The translations under genes were made by a program, and so were the position numbers. DNA of 64,000 nucleotides from an uncultured Vampirovibrio sp. (GTDB taxonomy: Bacteria; Cyanobacteriota; Vampirovibrionia; Gastranaerophilales; Gastranaerophilaceae): positions 372,001 to 436,000 of the forward strand of contig CAJTXT010000001.1 in NCBI GenBank assembly GCA_910583875.1, written 5' to 3'. This document shows positions 43,665 through 53,723 of the stretch, one piece after another. Numbering within the stretch: the first letter of the stretch is position 1; each line of letters starts with the position of its first letter. The notes under the pieces were generated by a model that did no database searches, had not been told where the DNA came from, and saw only the letters and a program-made list of their open reading frames with translations.

Positions 43665-44033
43665 TTATTTTTCATCTTTAGTCAATTCTTTATTTCTGAT
43701 TAAATAAGGTTTAACAAAATTATAAGTACCATATATGGATGTTAAACTACCGGCAATTGCTAATCCCTTTTTAACTTTTTCATTTTTTATTAAAGAAGAA
43801 ATTGCATTAATTGTTGTACCTACAGTAAAACACAAATAGCCTTTAAATATAGCACGCGGTGTTTTAACCATATCGTTTAAGTCATTTTTATTAACAACTT
43901 TTTCACTTAATATATCTAAAACATCAGGTTTATATTCATCCTTCTTTGGTTGAATACTATTTGTAGTATTAGCTGTCCCAGTTGGAATTGAAGTTTGTGG
44001 TGCTATTTGTGAAAAATTATTAAATACATTCAT
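43665..44033 (-). CDS. hypothetical protein, membrane-associated
   Basis: 122 residues. The N-terminal 35 residues are Asn/Thr/Gln-rich and disordered (MNVFNNFSQIAPQTSIPTGT). It then has a helical region with two moderately hydrophobic stretches, FKGYLCFTVGTTINAISSLI (about 63-83) and KGLAIAGSLTSIYGTYNFV (about 89-107). The AIFKGYL stretch recalls the FK motif of other proteins here but lies mid-protein. Family not recognised. Confidence 0.55.
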   Translation of the reverse strand: MNVFNNFSQIAPQTSIPTGTANTTNSIQPKKDEYKPDVLDILSEKVVNKNDLNDMVKTPRAIFKGYLCFTVGTTINAISSLIKNEKVKKGLAIAGSLTSIYGTYNFVKPYLIRNKELTKDEK

Positions 44034-44135
44034 TTTTTTATATCCTTACATGTATAAAATATAAACATAAAATAATTTGTTATATCAAAGATAACTTTTT
44101 TATAATAAAATATTAATAAAAGAGGAAGTAATATA

Positions 44136-45041
44136 ATGTTTGTTGAAAAAGAACTCGAAAATTTAAATAAATATTTAGTTGAAAGTTTATCTGATGATAA
44201 AAATCATATTTCAGATGATATAGGTGAATATTTAACTGCAAAATCTAAAAGAATAAGACCAACTCTTGTTTTTCTTTTTGCCAAAGCTCTTGGACTTGAA
44301 ATTGATGAAAAAATATATCATTTAGCTTGCAGCGTTGAACTAGTGCACAATTCTACGTTAGTTCATGATGACATTCTTGATAATGCAGATACAAGAAGAG
44401 GAAAAGTTTCATTAAACTATAAACTTGGCAATAACTTAAGCGTTCTTGCGGGTGATATATTACTTGCTATAGCTTTAAAAGAATTAATTAAATGTGGAAG
44501 TCTTGAAGCAATTGATATTTTTGCACATTCAATTTATTTAATGTGTAAAGGTGAAGTAAATCAAAACTTTACTATAGGTAAATTGCCTACAATGGAAGAA
44601 TATATTAAAAAATCAGAATACAAAACAGGTGAATTGTTCAAAGCGCCTTTGACTTCACTTGCAATTATTACCAATAAAGCACCAAAAGAAAAAATGTATT
44701 CTTTTGCAAGAAATTTCGGTATTGCTTTCCAAATTAAAGATGATATTTTAAATGTTCTTAAAACAGATGATACAAAACCCAAAATGAGTGATGTTCATAA
44801 CGGAATTTATACAGCACCAGTAATTTATCTAAACGAAGATAAACAGGTTGAAAATTTATCAGAGCAAGAAATTATTGATTCTCTTAATGCTGATAAAAAA
44901 TATACAAACAAAACAGCTGCTTTAATAGAAGAATACGCAACAAGAGCAATTGCCGATATAGATTTTATAGAGGATAATCAATATAAACAAGAAATTATAA
45001 GGATTACAGAAAATCTATACAAGGCAGGAATAAATGAATAA
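44136..45041 (+). CDS. polyprenyl diphosphate synthase
   Basis: 301 residues. First Asp-rich motif LVHDDILDNADTRRG (DDxxD, residues ~78-82). The second motif, FQIKDDILNVLKTDD, has Asn where the last Asp of DDxxD usually sits. KRIRPTLVFLFAKALG binds IPP. All-trans chain elongation from IPP and an allylic primer; the product length (C15 to C40+) cannot be told. It supplies quinone tails or undecaprenyl precursors. It overlaps lepB by 8 bp, so the pair is coupled. Confidence 0.9.
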   Translation: MFVEKELENLNKYLVESLSDDKNHISDDIGEYLTAKSKRIRPTLVFLFAKALGLEIDEKIYHLACSVELVHNSTLVHDDILDNADTRRGKVSLNYKLGNNLSVLAGDILLAIALKELIKCGSLEAIDIFAHSIYLMCKGEVNQNFTIGKLPTMEEYIKKSEYKTGELFKAPLTSLAIITNKAPKEKMYSFARNFGIAFQIKDDILNVLKTDDTKPKMSDVHNGIYTAPVIYLNEDKQVENLSEQEIIDSLNADKKYTNKTAALIEEYATRAIADIDFIEDNQYKQEIIRITENLYKAGINE

Positions 45042-45645
45042 AGCATTATTAAAAGAAATTATAGAAACAGTTGTATTCGTTGTTGTTGCAATTATCATTA
45101 TCAGATTTTTCCTTGGTGAAATAAGATGGATACCTTCTGCTTCAATGAAACCAACACTTGTTGAAGGTGACAGAGTTTTTGTTGAGCGCCTTTCAAGATT
45201 TTATTCTGCACCAAATAGAGGTGATGTAATGATTTTCTATCCGCCTCAAGAACAGCTTAAAGCGACACCATTAGCAGTTTTTTCACGTCTTACAGGCTTT
45301 TTTTGCAAAGATGTTGCTTATATAAAACGAGTTATTGCACTTCCTGGTGAAAAATTTGAAATAAGACAAAATGAAGACGGCTCTAACGATGTTTTAATTA
45401 ATGATCAAATTTTAGATGAACCTTACATAATGGATAGATTTGAATATCCTGTATGTACTCAAGATATGACTTGCGGTCCTATAGTTTTAGGGGAAGATGA
45501 ATATTTTATGATGGGTGATAATAGAGGACATTCTGCCGATTCAAGATATTGGGGTGTTTTGAAAAAAGATAGATTTATAGGAAGAGCAAAGCTGCTTTTT
45601 TGGCCTTTCACCAGATTTTATTATTTTGAAAAAAAGAAATATTAA
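45034..45645 (+). CDS. lepB: signal peptidase I
   Basis: 203 residues. One N-terminal membrane helix (about 9-27). The catalytic Ser is in WIPSASMKPTL (Ser37) and the catalytic Lys in YIKRVIALPGE. GDNRGHSADSRYWG is box E. It removes Sec signal peptides on the outer face of the inner membrane. The ATG lies inside the polyprenyl synthase gene. The terminator follows. Confidence 0.96.
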   Translation: MNKALLKEIIETVVFVVVAIIIIRFFLGEIRWIPSASMKPTLVEGDRVFVERLSRFYSAPNRGDVMIFYPPQEQLKATPLAVFSRLTGFFCKDVAYIKRVIALPGEKFEIRQNEDGSNDVLINDQILDEPYIMDRFEYPVCTQDMTCGPIVLGEDEYFMMGDNRGHSADSRYWGVLKKDRFIGRAKLLFWPFTRFYYFEKKKY

Positions 45646-45663
45646 TACAATAACGTTCAAATA

Positions 45664-45696
45664 AAAGAACTGGATTTTTACATCCAGTTCTTTTAT
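45664..45696 (+). terminator. lepB terminator
   Basis: AAAGAACTGGAT / ATCCAGTTCTTTT stem with T-run, 18 bp after the lepB stop. Confidence 0.88.
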
Positions 45697-45708
45697 TTAT
45701 TCTATTTT

Positions 45709-47598
45709 TTAATCAGAATCTTTAATTTCATGGTAAATTACACGATCTTCTGCAAATTTAGGTTTAAATGATATACCACCGCTTTGTTCATTTGCAGAAC
45801 GTAACAGTTGAGACATTGTTCTATAATTTTCATCATCTACAACTTTAAATCTATCTTTAATTACCGGTACATATTTTAGACTGTCTTTCATCAAATATTT
45901 TGTAGGAAGAACTATCTTATATGTTTTATCCGGTTGTACAGCTTCCCAAACAGACGGATTTCCAACTGTTTCTTTTTTCAAATTTCTCATCTTTATTGCT
46001 TCAATAGGCGATTTATCGCTTGTTCCTTCTTTTATTGCTTTTAGCATATCTTTATCAATTTGAATATCTGACCATTGAAGCATAGTATTACGGTCGCTTT
46101 CCAAATTGCTGTTGATATTTTCCTGTATTATTCCTGCAAGTTCACTACCTGTAACTGTTCCAACTTCTAATGTTGATAAGCTTTCTCCAAGTCCATTGAA
46201 AATTCTTATCATATCCATATTGCTCATTTTTTCTTTAATACCGCTTCTAATTACAGAAGATTGAACTGCAACACTTGCTATATCTTTTCCGTATAAGTCA
46301 TCCATTCTTCTTATTTCTGAAGCAATAGTAGAAGTTAAGAAGTTTGCAAGAGGTGAATTTAAAGACCTTACTTGATGTTCATTGTATTTTAGTGTTTTAT
46401 ATTTTGCATATTGATTATCAGGACAATTATAAAACATTGCAGGATAATTTTCAGCATCACCGTCTTTTGCAAGGTTTTCATCTACCCATTTTTGCATTTC
46501 AGTATTGCCAAGTCTGCTATCATTGGCATATTTTGTACTATCTGTTGACGATTTATCTATAACAGTTAAATCACCGCCGCTAATATTGCCGTATTCATCT
46601 TGTGTAAAGTCATCAAAGAACAATTTAAAGAATTTAATTTGTTCATTATTTTGACCTAATGACTGAACTGTAGTTTTGCCTATATGTCTTACAAGATTTT
46701 CATGGTCATGCCCGTTAAAAATGAAATTAATTTCAGGAGCAGCTTCTCTAATCATATTTGAAATAGGGTTTCCTGTATGAGACATAACAATAACAGCACC
46801 ATTTGGATTTTCACCCTTAAATTCTTTTACTGTTTTGCTTATACAAGTTAAAGTTTTCATTAAATCCTTTTTAGTAAGTTTTACATCTTTCTTTCCATTT
46901 TCATCTAAGAAATGAGTATCCGGGTGCAAAGTTGGATTATAGAATGGTATAGATGGTATCGTTACACCAAGAATCATTACTTTATGGAATAATTCTTCTT
47001 CACCTCGTTCAACTCTTTCCGGATTTTTATCATCAGGAATAGAAAGCACCTGTCTTGTTACAATGTTGTCATTCTCATTCATTAATTCTTTTACTTTTGG
47101 TGATTTATCTAAATCAATATTAGTTGTAACCGTAGTAAATTTTGAATTTTTAAGATAATTCCATAATGATTTATCTGTACCATCAAAATCATGATTTCCA
47201 AGTGTTAGGAATTTTTTGTATACAACATTTTCACCAAGTGATTCTTTTATACGTCTTCCAAATATATCAGAAAGTTTTTCTAATGCAGAGAACTGATAGT
47301 CAGCACTGCATTTTGATTTATCTCTATATCCTTTTACAGCACCATTCATTAAAAAATCACCGGAATGTAAGAAGGCTGTAAAAATACTGGAGTGTTTAAC
47401 CTTATCCTCAGGCTTTAATGGATTTGTATCATTAAAAACTTTTTTATAGTTATCGTTTAATGCAAGTTCAACTTGCGGAAGATTTTTTGTATCACCATGC
47501 GAATCTGACATTGCAGCGCATGCAAAAATAGCACTCTTAAATGCAGGTTTCGATTTTAAAGTCGTAACATTACTGGCAGTTATGGGACTAATTCTCAT
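45709..47598 (-). CDS. 5'-nucleotidase/UshA-like metallophosphoesterase
   Basis: 629 residues. The N-terminal metallophosphoesterase has MSDSHGD, GDFLMNG (motif less exact), TLGNHDFDG, VIVMSHTGNP and NGHDHENLV. The C-terminal 5'-nucleotidase domain includes NMDMIRIFNGLGESLSTLEV and GTVTGSELAGII. It has no classic signal peptide. It begins MRISPITASNVTTLKSKPAF, the same type of N-terminal tail as 58414-59520, so an unconventional targeting signal is possible (inference). Stand-alone transcription unit. Confidence 0.82.
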   Translation of the reverse strand: MRISPITASNVTTLKSKPAFKSAIFACAAMSDSHGDTKNLPQVELALNDNYKKVFNDTNPLKPEDKVKHSSIFTAFLHSGDFLMNGAVKGYRDKSKCSADYQFSALEKLSDIFGRRIKESLGENVVYKKFLTLGNHDFDGTDKSLWNYLKNSKFTTVTTNIDLDKSPKVKELMNENDNIVTRQVLSIPDDKNPERVERGEEELFHKVMILGVTIPSIPFYNPTLHPDTHFLDENGKKDVKLTKKDLMKTLTCISKTVKEFKGENPNGAVIVMSHTGNPISNMIREAAPEINFIFNGHDHENLVRHIGKTTVQSLGQNNEQIKFFKLFFDDFTQDEYGNISGGDLTVIDKSSTDSTKYANDSRLGNTEMQKWVDENLAKDGDAENYPAMFYNCPDNQYAKYKTLKYNEHQVRSLNSPLANFLTSTIASEIRRMDDLYGKDIASVAVQSSVIRSGIKEKMSNMDMIRIFNGLGESLSTLEVGTVTGSELAGIIQENINSNLESDRNTMLQWSDIQIDKDMLKAIKEGTSDKSPIEAIKMRNLKKETVGNPSVWEAVQPDKTYKIVLPTKYLMKDSLKYVPVIKDRFKVVDDENYRTMSQLLRSANEQSGGISFKPKFAEDRVIYHEIKDSD

Positions 47599-47709
47599 AA
47601 TTTTACTCTCTATCTAAATAATAAACACCATACATATAATGACCCTAAAAATACTTTTTGTCACTTTTGCATTTATTAATTCATAAAATTTAATATTGTA
47701 TTAAAGACA

Positions 47710-49389
47710 CTATTCGAAAATTTCTTTCAATTTCATCTGGTCAGGTATATTATTTTCATATATTTTTTGAAGATTTTCTTTAATATTATTTAGTTTTTCT
47801 ACAACGACTTTATCTGCTTCTTTAGGCTGCTTTTTAAATAATATTTGCTTTATTACTTTAAAAGATAATTTATTAATAAATCGATAAAAGAACTTAATAT
47901 CCTCAGAAGAATATAAATTATTTAATCTTTCATTTACTTCATTATCGGATAAATCATTTTGTTTATAACTATAGTAATCTCGAATTAATTTAAAAAGATT
48001 TACACGTTTAAAGTCAAATTTATCAATCAATATATTAGAGTATTTTACAACAGTATCATAGTCTTTTAAAATTATAGAACAAAGAACTAAAAGATATTCT
48101 ACAGGAAATTCATCAGTTAAAACAATACTAATAAATGGATGTTCTGACAGGAATTCCAGTAAATTTCTTAAATTTATAATATCATCATAATAATCATCAT
48201 TTTGTCCTTTATAGTTTTTCCATTTATTCATTGCGTAGAATTGTGAAGCATTAAAATCAACACACTTTGACATAGTCGGAATATATATAGATATGGAAGG
48301 AAATCCCAAAAAAGAAACATCTCTCACATATATTTCATTTTTAGTTATCGGTTTAATATTATTAATTAGAAATACTAATAAATCTTTATTTGAAACTTTT
48401 TCATTAGAATTTATCCAAGCATTGGGAAAAAATTCAAAAGAAGGAGGATTAGATATAAATTGGTTTATTAAATCCTCATTATTTTCAAATCTCATAGATT
48501 TCATAAAAAGCTGTTCTAGCAATGCTAAACGATTATCTTTTAAATATTTATTATAATAGTCTTTTTCAATATATTGGGCTTTATTATTTTTTTCATCTTT
48601 TCCTATTGTTACTTCTCTTCCTTGAAAAATTTCAGTCAAAGTTCTTTCTATGGCAACTGCTAATGTAGGATGTGAAGCTATACAAAAAATTATAATATTT
48701 TCTTTTTTATTTATAGCAATTGTATAAACTGCTGGTATATTTTTGCCTATAGAAGCATCCTTTATAAAGATTTCATATCCTTTTGCATTGTAATAATGAA
48801 TTATATTTCTGATATTATCATATTTCATATATAATTCTTTAGGAATATCAGGTAGAGATATTCTATTTAATATAATATTTTTTAATGCATAACGTTCACA
48901 GACTTCAGATAAACCCTGAACAAGCGCTTCTTCAATTGTATTCCCCGCCGCTAAACCATTTGTTGAATCAAATAAATATTGGGGAACATAAACAATTTTT
49001 TTATCTTTTATACTATAAAAAGGAATAGCATCAATATTTTCTTCTTTTATATCTATCTTGGTATTTCCCAACAGATTTTTATTTATGCTTTTTATATCAA
49101 TTTTTCTTATATCCGGAAATTCAAAATCTACAAGATGCGAAGTTTGAAGTCGTTCCATAAATTCACCATAGCCGCTTGCGAATGCATTTTCTATACATGT
49201 TCCTTTTCCGTTAGTTCCGATTTCAGTATTTGCAATAGTTATTCTTATGGAAGGACATATTTCTTTTTTTATTAAATCTTCAGATGTAATTTCTTCTTTA
49301 ACTTCAATTCCTGTATGTTTAAGAATACTTTTTATTTTTTTTATTGTATTTTTTGTTTCTTCATCTTTATATATGCTGTAAGTTACCAT
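47710..49389 (-). CDS. ycaO: YcaO protein, E. coli type, in RiPP-like operon
   Basis: 559 residues. ATP-binding YcaO motifs: GTNGKGTCIENAFASGYGEF then MERLQ, and STNGLAAGNTIEEALVQGLS then EVCERYALKN. SLPDIPKELYMKY, ASHPTLAVAIERTLTEIFQG and the helical C-terminal third all follow E. coli YcaO order (from memory). YcaO enzymes activate backbone amides with ATP to make azolines, thioamides or amidines; the E. coli-type branch is also linked to RimO beta-methylthiolation. Its place downstream of a candidate precursor peptide and radical SAM enzyme argues for peptide modification. Last gene of the operon, 9 nt after the third U32-like gene. Confidence 0.87.
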   Translation of the reverse strand: MVTYSIYKDEETKNTIKKIKSILKHTGIEVKEEITSEDLIKKEICPSIRITIANTEIGTNGKGTCIENAFASGYGEFMERLQTSHLVDFEFPDIRKIDIKSINKNLLGNTKIDIKEENIDAIPFYSIKDKKIVYVPQYLFDSTNGLAAGNTIEEALVQGLSEVCERYALKNIILNRISLPDIPKELYMKYDNIRNIIHYYNAKGYEIFIKDASIGKNIPAVYTIAINKKENIIIFCIASHPTLAVAIERTLTEIFQGREVTIGKDEKNNKAQYIEKDYYNKYLKDNRLALLEQLFMKSMRFENNEDLINQFISNPPSFEFFPNAWINSNEKVSNKDLLVFLINNIKPITKNEIYVRDVSFLGFPSISIYIPTMSKCVDFNASQFYAMNKWKNYKGQNDDYYDDIINLRNLLEFLSEHPFISIVLTDEFPVEYLLVLCSIILKDYDTVVKYSNILIDKFDFKRVNLFKLIRDYYSYKQNDLSDNEVNERLNNLYSSEDIKFFYRFINKLSFKVIKQILFKKQPKEADKVVVEKLNNIKENLQKIYENNIPDQMKLKEIFE

Positions 49390-49398
49390 ATTAATCTC

Positions 49399-50337
49399 CT
49401 AATTTTCTAAATCCAGAAACAATGCCGTTTTTCTATTGTTCTGCAGCATTTCTGCACATATTTTATCTGATTTGTTTCTAATTTCTTCTTTTGAATATTC
49501 ATTATTAAAGAAGTTTTCATATAACTCATCAAATAACATATGAAAACGGAGTGAACGACCCTGAATTTTAAGTTTTTTTATTCCTATATCAAGAACTTGT
49601 TGTACTTGTTTTTCTGTTAAATGTATACTGCGATAACCTTCATGAAATCTTGGACATAAAGTAAATTTTTCCCTTTTCCCAATACCTTTATCCAATTCAG
49701 CCAAAGAGTTATAATGTTCCCGATGATGAGGACAATTGTAATGACAATAAGCATTAATTAAAACTTCAACCCTTGAAACATCAGAAAGTAATTTATTTAA
49801 TTTATCAATATTATCCGTTGTATATTCAGGTCTAATAACAACAACTTCACATTTATCAAGCATTTCATTATAAAATCTTGTTTCATCAAAATCTTTTTCT
49901 TCTACTATTTTAGTACTTGGTAAAAGAACCGAGCTATGAATTTTAGCATCAGGATAACGTAATTTAATATGATTAAAGAGTTCTTCTGTTGATACAATAA
50001 ACCTGCAATCTAATGAATATGCTACATCAAGAAGATTATTAGAGTATTCATCATTTAATGCATATTTTGAATTTAAATTAGTAAAAGTTAAAGTCGGTAT
50101 AAGATTATATTTAGTTTTTAATTTTTCAAAATATTTTTCAACAATATTTAAATTATTAAGTTTAAAATTAGCAGGTCGTCCACCCAACCCCCACTCACAA
50201 AATGGACTACCGTATACATATTTGACAGGATTTGTCTCATTTTCTAGAAGTTTATCCAATAGAGGTATAAATATATCATTACAAAAAAGGAAGGGCATAA
50301 AATATTCTATATTTTTATATCTAACTAAGTTTTTCAT
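49399..50337 (-). CDS. U32-like Fe-S protein, tandem copy 3
   Basis: 312 residues. Four Cys are placed as in UbiV/U32 proteins: C47 (YGSPFCEWG), C198 and C202 (NAYCHYNCPHH) and C228 (FTLCPRF), followed by KLKIQGRSL (the U32 'K-I-E/Q-G-R' end motif). A [4Fe-4S] cluster is therefore likely (family knowledge). Relatives include RNA hydroxylases and O2-independent ubiquinone hydroxylases as well as proposed peptidases. It is closely similar along its length to 50362-51324 and 51348-52310. SD-like AGGATA before the ATG. In this operon it may act on the precursor peptide (inference). Confidence 0.8.
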   Translation of the reverse strand: MKNLVRYKNIEYFMPFLFCNDIFIPLLDKLLENETNPVKYVYGSPFCEWGLGGRPANFKLNNLNIVEKYFEKLKTKYNLIPTLTFTNLNSKYALNDEYSNNLLDVAYSLDCRFIVSTEELFNHIKLRYPDAKIHSSVLLPSTKIVEEKDFDETRFYNEMLDKCEVVVIRPEYTTDNIDKLNKLLSDVSRVEVLINAYCHYNCPHHREHYNSLAELDKGIGKREKFTLCPRFHEGYRSIHLTEKQVQQVLDIGIKKLKIQGRSLRFHMLFDELYENFFNNEYSKEEIRNKSDKICAEMLQNNRKTALFLDLEN

Positions 50338-50361
50338 AGCATTTATATCCTAAAATCATTT

Positions 50362-51324
50362 TCACAAATTCAGAAATAGTGCCGCTTTTCTATCATTTTG
50401 AAGTATTTCAGCACATATTTTATCTATCTTGTTTCTAATTTCTTCTTTTGAATATTCGTTATTAAAGAAATTTTTATATAAATGATCAAATAAATAACTA
50501 AAGCGAAGAGAACGTCCCTGTATTTTTAGTTTTTGTACACCTAAATCAATAATTCTTGAAACTTGTTCATCTGATAAATGTATACTGCGATAACCTTTTT
50601 TAAATTTGGGACATAAACTAAAAGTTTCTCCATTATCTTCAGTATCAAATCCAATATCATCGAGATTCTTTCTTCTATCAAGTTCTGCCATCGAATTGTA
50701 ATGCGCTCTATAATGAGGACAATTGTAATGACAATATGCATTAATTAGAACTTCAACCCTTGAAATATCAGAAAGCAATTTATCAAGCCTATCAATATTA
50801 TCCATTATATATTCCGGTCTAACTACAACAACTTCGTATTTATCCAACATTTCATTATAGAATTTTGTTTCATTAAAATCTTTTTCTTCCGTTATTCTAA
50901 TACTTGGTATTATTACAGAACAATGCATCTTTGCTTGGGGATAACGTGATTTTATATGATTATAAAGTTCTTCTGTAGATACAATAAATCTGCAATCTAA
51001 TGAATATGCTATATCAAGCAAATTATTAGAATATTCATCGTTTAGTTTTTCACTAACATTCAAATTAGTAAATGTTAGATTTGGTATAATATTATATTTT
51101 GTTTTTAATGTTTGAAAATATCTTTCAATAATGTTTAAATTATTAAGTATAAAATTAGTTGGTCTGCCACCGATTCCCCATTCACAATAGGGACTGCCAT
51201 ATACATATTTAACAGGATTTATCTCATTTTCTAAAAGTTTATCTAATATTTGAATATAAAGATCGTTGCCAAAAAGAAACGGCATAAAATATTCTATATT
51301 ATTATATCTAACCAAGTTTTTCAT
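50362..51324 (-). CDS. U32-like Fe-S protein, tandem copy 2
   Basis: 320 residues. Same plan as its neighbours: YGSPYCEWGIGGRP, NAYCHYNCPHYRAHYNS, SLCPKFKKGYRS and KLKIQGRSLRF. It has an insert of about eight residues between the second and last cluster Cys compared with copy 3 (RKNLDDIGFDTEDNGE), shared with copy 1. The start MKNLVRYNNIEYFMPFLF is identical in design in all three. 24-nt gap to copy 3. Divergence is moderate, so these are maintained paralogues and not a recent duplication. Confidence 0.8.
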   Translation of the reverse strand: MKNLVRYNNIEYFMPFLFGNDLYIQILDKLLENEINPVKYVYGSPYCEWGIGGRPTNFILNNLNIIERYFQTLKTKYNIIPNLTFTNLNVSEKLNDEYSNNLLDIAYSLDCRFIVSTEELYNHIKSRYPQAKMHCSVIIPSIRITEEKDFNETKFYNEMLDKYEVVVVRPEYIMDNIDRLDKLLSDISRVEVLINAYCHYNCPHYRAHYNSMAELDRRKNLDDIGFDTEDNGETFSLCPKFKKGYRSIHLSDEQVSRIIDLGVQKLKIQGRSLRFSYLFDHLYKNFFNNEYSKEEIRNKIDKICAEILQNDRKAALFLNL

Positions 51325-51347
51325 TACATTTATTTCTCAAAATCATT

Positions 51348-52310
51348 TTATAGATTTAAAAATAATGCCGTTTTTCTATCATTTTGAAGTATTTCAGCGC
51401 ATATTTTATCTATTTTATTTTTAATTTCTACTTCTAAATATTCATTATTAAAGAAATTCTTATACAATTCACTATATAACCAATTAAAAGGCAAAGATCG
51501 TCCTTGAATTTTAAGTTTTTTTACTCCTAAATCAATAACTTGCTGCACTTGCTCATTTGTTAAATAGACACTTCGATAACCTTCTTGAAATTTTGGACAT
51601 AAGCTGAATTCTTCACTATTCTCATTAGTATGATATTTTACATCTTCTCTTTTTTTGCCTTTATCAAGTTCTGCTAAAAAATTATAATGTGCTCTATGGT
51701 GAGGGCAATTATAATGGCAATTCTGATTAATTAAAACTTCTACTCTTGAGATATCAGAAAGCAATTTATCTAATTTATCAATATTTTCCATTGTATATTC
51801 AGGACGAATTACAACAACTTCATATTTTTCCAGCATTTCATTATAAAATTTTGTTTCATCAAACCCTTTTTCTTCAATAAATTTTGTCATTGGTTGAAGA
51901 ATTGAGCAATGCATTTTGGCTGTAGGATATCGTGACTTGATATGATTATAAAGTTCTTCTGTAGATACAATAAAGCTGCAATCTAATGAATATGCTATAT
52001 CAAGAAGATTATTGGAATATTCATCATTCAATGTATCTTTTGAGTTTAAATTTGTAAATGTCAGAGCAGGTATAAGATTATATTTAGTTTTTAATTTTTC
52101 AAAATACTTTTTAATAAAGTTTAAATTCTCCAATTTAAAAATAGCTGATCTTGCACCAATCCCCCATTCACAATATGGGCTGCCATATACATATTTTATT
52201 GGATTGATTTCATTATTTAAGAGTTTATCTAATATTGGTATATAAAGATCATTACAAAAAAGAAATGGCATAAAATATTCTATATTATTATATCTAACCA
52301 AATTTTTCAT
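51348..52310 (-). CDS. U32-like Fe-S protein, tandem copy 1
   Basis: 320 residues, first of the three. YGSPYCEWGIGARSA, NQNCHYNCPHHRAHYNF, FSLCPKFQEGYRS and KLKIQGRSLPF give the same four cluster Cys. It differs from the others at GARSA for GGRPA/T and in having Gln-Asn before the CxxxC pair, which may reflect a different substrate position. SD GAGGAAT before ATG 52310; only 2 nt follow the radical SAM stop, so it is tightly coupled. Confidence 0.8.
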   Translation of the reverse strand: MKNLVRYNNIEYFMPFLFCNDLYIPILDKLLNNEINPIKYVYGSPYCEWGIGARSAIFKLENLNFIKKYFEKLKTKYNLIPALTFTNLNSKDTLNDEYSNNLLDIAYSLDCSFIVSTEELYNHIKSRYPTAKMHCSILQPMTKFIEEKGFDETKFYNEMLEKYEVVVIRPEYTMENIDKLDKLLSDISRVEVLINQNCHYNCPHHRAHYNFLAELDKGKKREDVKYHTNENSEEFSLCPKFQEGYRSVYLTNEQVQQVIDLGVKKLKIQGRSLPFNWLYSELYKNFFNNEYLEVEIKNKIDKICAEILQNDRKTALFLNL

Positions 52311-52312
52311 AA

Positions 52313-53650
52313 TTATTCCTCTTTATTATTAGGGCATACAAGCGCGTTATATAATGCTTTTGCATTTTCGCATAACAAAGGATGCTTTTTCATAAAAGTA
52401 TTATCAAAAGTAGATGAATCAGGACAATAATGACAATAATCGCAATATTTTTCATTAAAACATTCGGTTAGATTTTTTCTAATAAATAACTTTTTAAAAT
52501 CTTTTAGTGTAGTCTCTTGCACTTCTTTTAAAGTATTTGAATTCAAATTTCCTAAAATATAGTCAAAAGCTACACAAGGAAGAATATCAAGCTTAGGGTT
52601 AATACAAAATCTATCATAGCCTGCTTCACATACAGAACGTTCGTCTTTTTGAAAGTATGGTTTAATACTTATTTTGTTAAATTTATGTATATAGAATTGT
52701 TTAATATCATTATAAGAAAGTTTAGAAACTAAATTGTCATTTTCAGGATTATTTGTAAACAAACAAGCATCAAGATAAGTTGCCCCTATTGAATCTGCAA
52801 ATTCTTTTATTTCTTTATAGCTATCTTTATTATAAGATAATACAATTGTAGCAATATCTATAAGTATACTTGTTTTTTTTAGTTTATTTATAAGATTAAT
52901 TGTTTTTTGCCATGAACCTTTTACTCCGGTAATATAATCATGGACATTTGGATCCATACTGTATATACTGCATTGTATAAGAGTTGGATATAAATTTATT
53001 ACTTTTTCAAATAATTCTTCATTATCGTTAAGTGTTTGTCCATTTGTATAAATACAAAGTTCTAAGCGTTTACTTCTTATATATTCACATATTTTAAGAA
53101 AATCTTTATTTAAAGTACATTCACCACCTGTTAATCTAACAGTACTTATACCTATATCATAAGCTTGATCTATAGCTTTTTTTGCATCTTCAAATGATAT
53201 ATAATAATTTTCCATATTTTTATGGTTAAAACAATGTTTACATTTTAAATTGCACTTATAATTAAGTTCAAGAATTAAAGTATCTATATATCCCAAAGAT
53301 ATATCCATCATTCGCCATTTATCTAAAAAATCATATACATGTTCAGCTTTACGGCTAATTGCAGTTTTTAAATAGTTATAATTTGATTTTTCAAATTGCT
53401 TATCTGTTTTTATTATTTCTTTTTCTTTTAGTTCAAAAAGTAAAGCATTTAGTTCATCACTTAGATTATTATTTATTGCAAATAACTCTAATTTGTCATA
53501 ATTCTGATACTTGACAATTAAATCCCATAAATTTGAACTAATACCTTTTAAAAAATAATATAAATTATGTTTGGCATCATAAATACAACTGATTGAAAAC
53601 TCATCACGAGTATAATGAGTTCTTGTACATATATATGAACATATTTCCAC
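52313..53650 (-). CDS. radical SAM/SPASM peptide-modifying enzyme with PqqD-like N-domain
   Basis: 445 residues, GTG start with AAGGAAAAG upstream. Residues ~20-85 (CIYDAKHNLYYFLKGISSNL then WDLIVKY...LLFELKEKEII) look like a PqqD-type RiPP recognition element. The radical SAM core has LELNYKCNLKCKHCFNHKN (CxxxCxxC), RLTGGECTLN and CIYTNGQTL. The C-terminal SPASM region has many Cys (VCEAGYDRFCINP, ILPCVAFDY, LTECFNEKYCDYCHYCP) for auxiliary clusters. Such enzymes form thioether, C-C or epimerised residues in ribosomal peptides. The candidate precursor lies 73 nt upstream. Confidence 0.88.
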   Translation of the reverse strand: MEICSYICTRTHYTRDEFSISCIYDAKHNLYYFLKGISSNLWDLIVKYQNYDKLELFAINNNLSDELNALLFELKEKEIIKTDKQFEKSNYNYLKTAISRKAEHVYDFLDKWRMMDISLGYIDTLILELNYKCNLKCKHCFNHKNMENYYISFEDAKKAIDQAYDIGISTVRLTGGECTLNKDFLKICEYIRSKRLELCIYTNGQTLNDNEELFEKVINLYPTLIQCSIYSMDPNVHDYITGVKGSWQKTINLINKLKKTSILIDIATIVLSYNKDSYKEIKEFADSIGATYLDACLFTNNPENDNLVSKLSYNDIKQFYIHKFNKISIKPYFQKDERSVCEAGYDRFCINPKLDILPCVAFDYILGNLNSNTLKEVQETTLKDFKKLFIRKNLTECFNEKYCDYCHYCPDSSTFDNTFMKKHPLLCENAKALYNALVCPNNKEE

Positions 53651-53723
53651 TATAACTTTTCCTTAAAATATTGTGCAACTTGACCTTTGAAGTAAATAAA
53701 ATCCAATAGAGAATATTCTTAGA

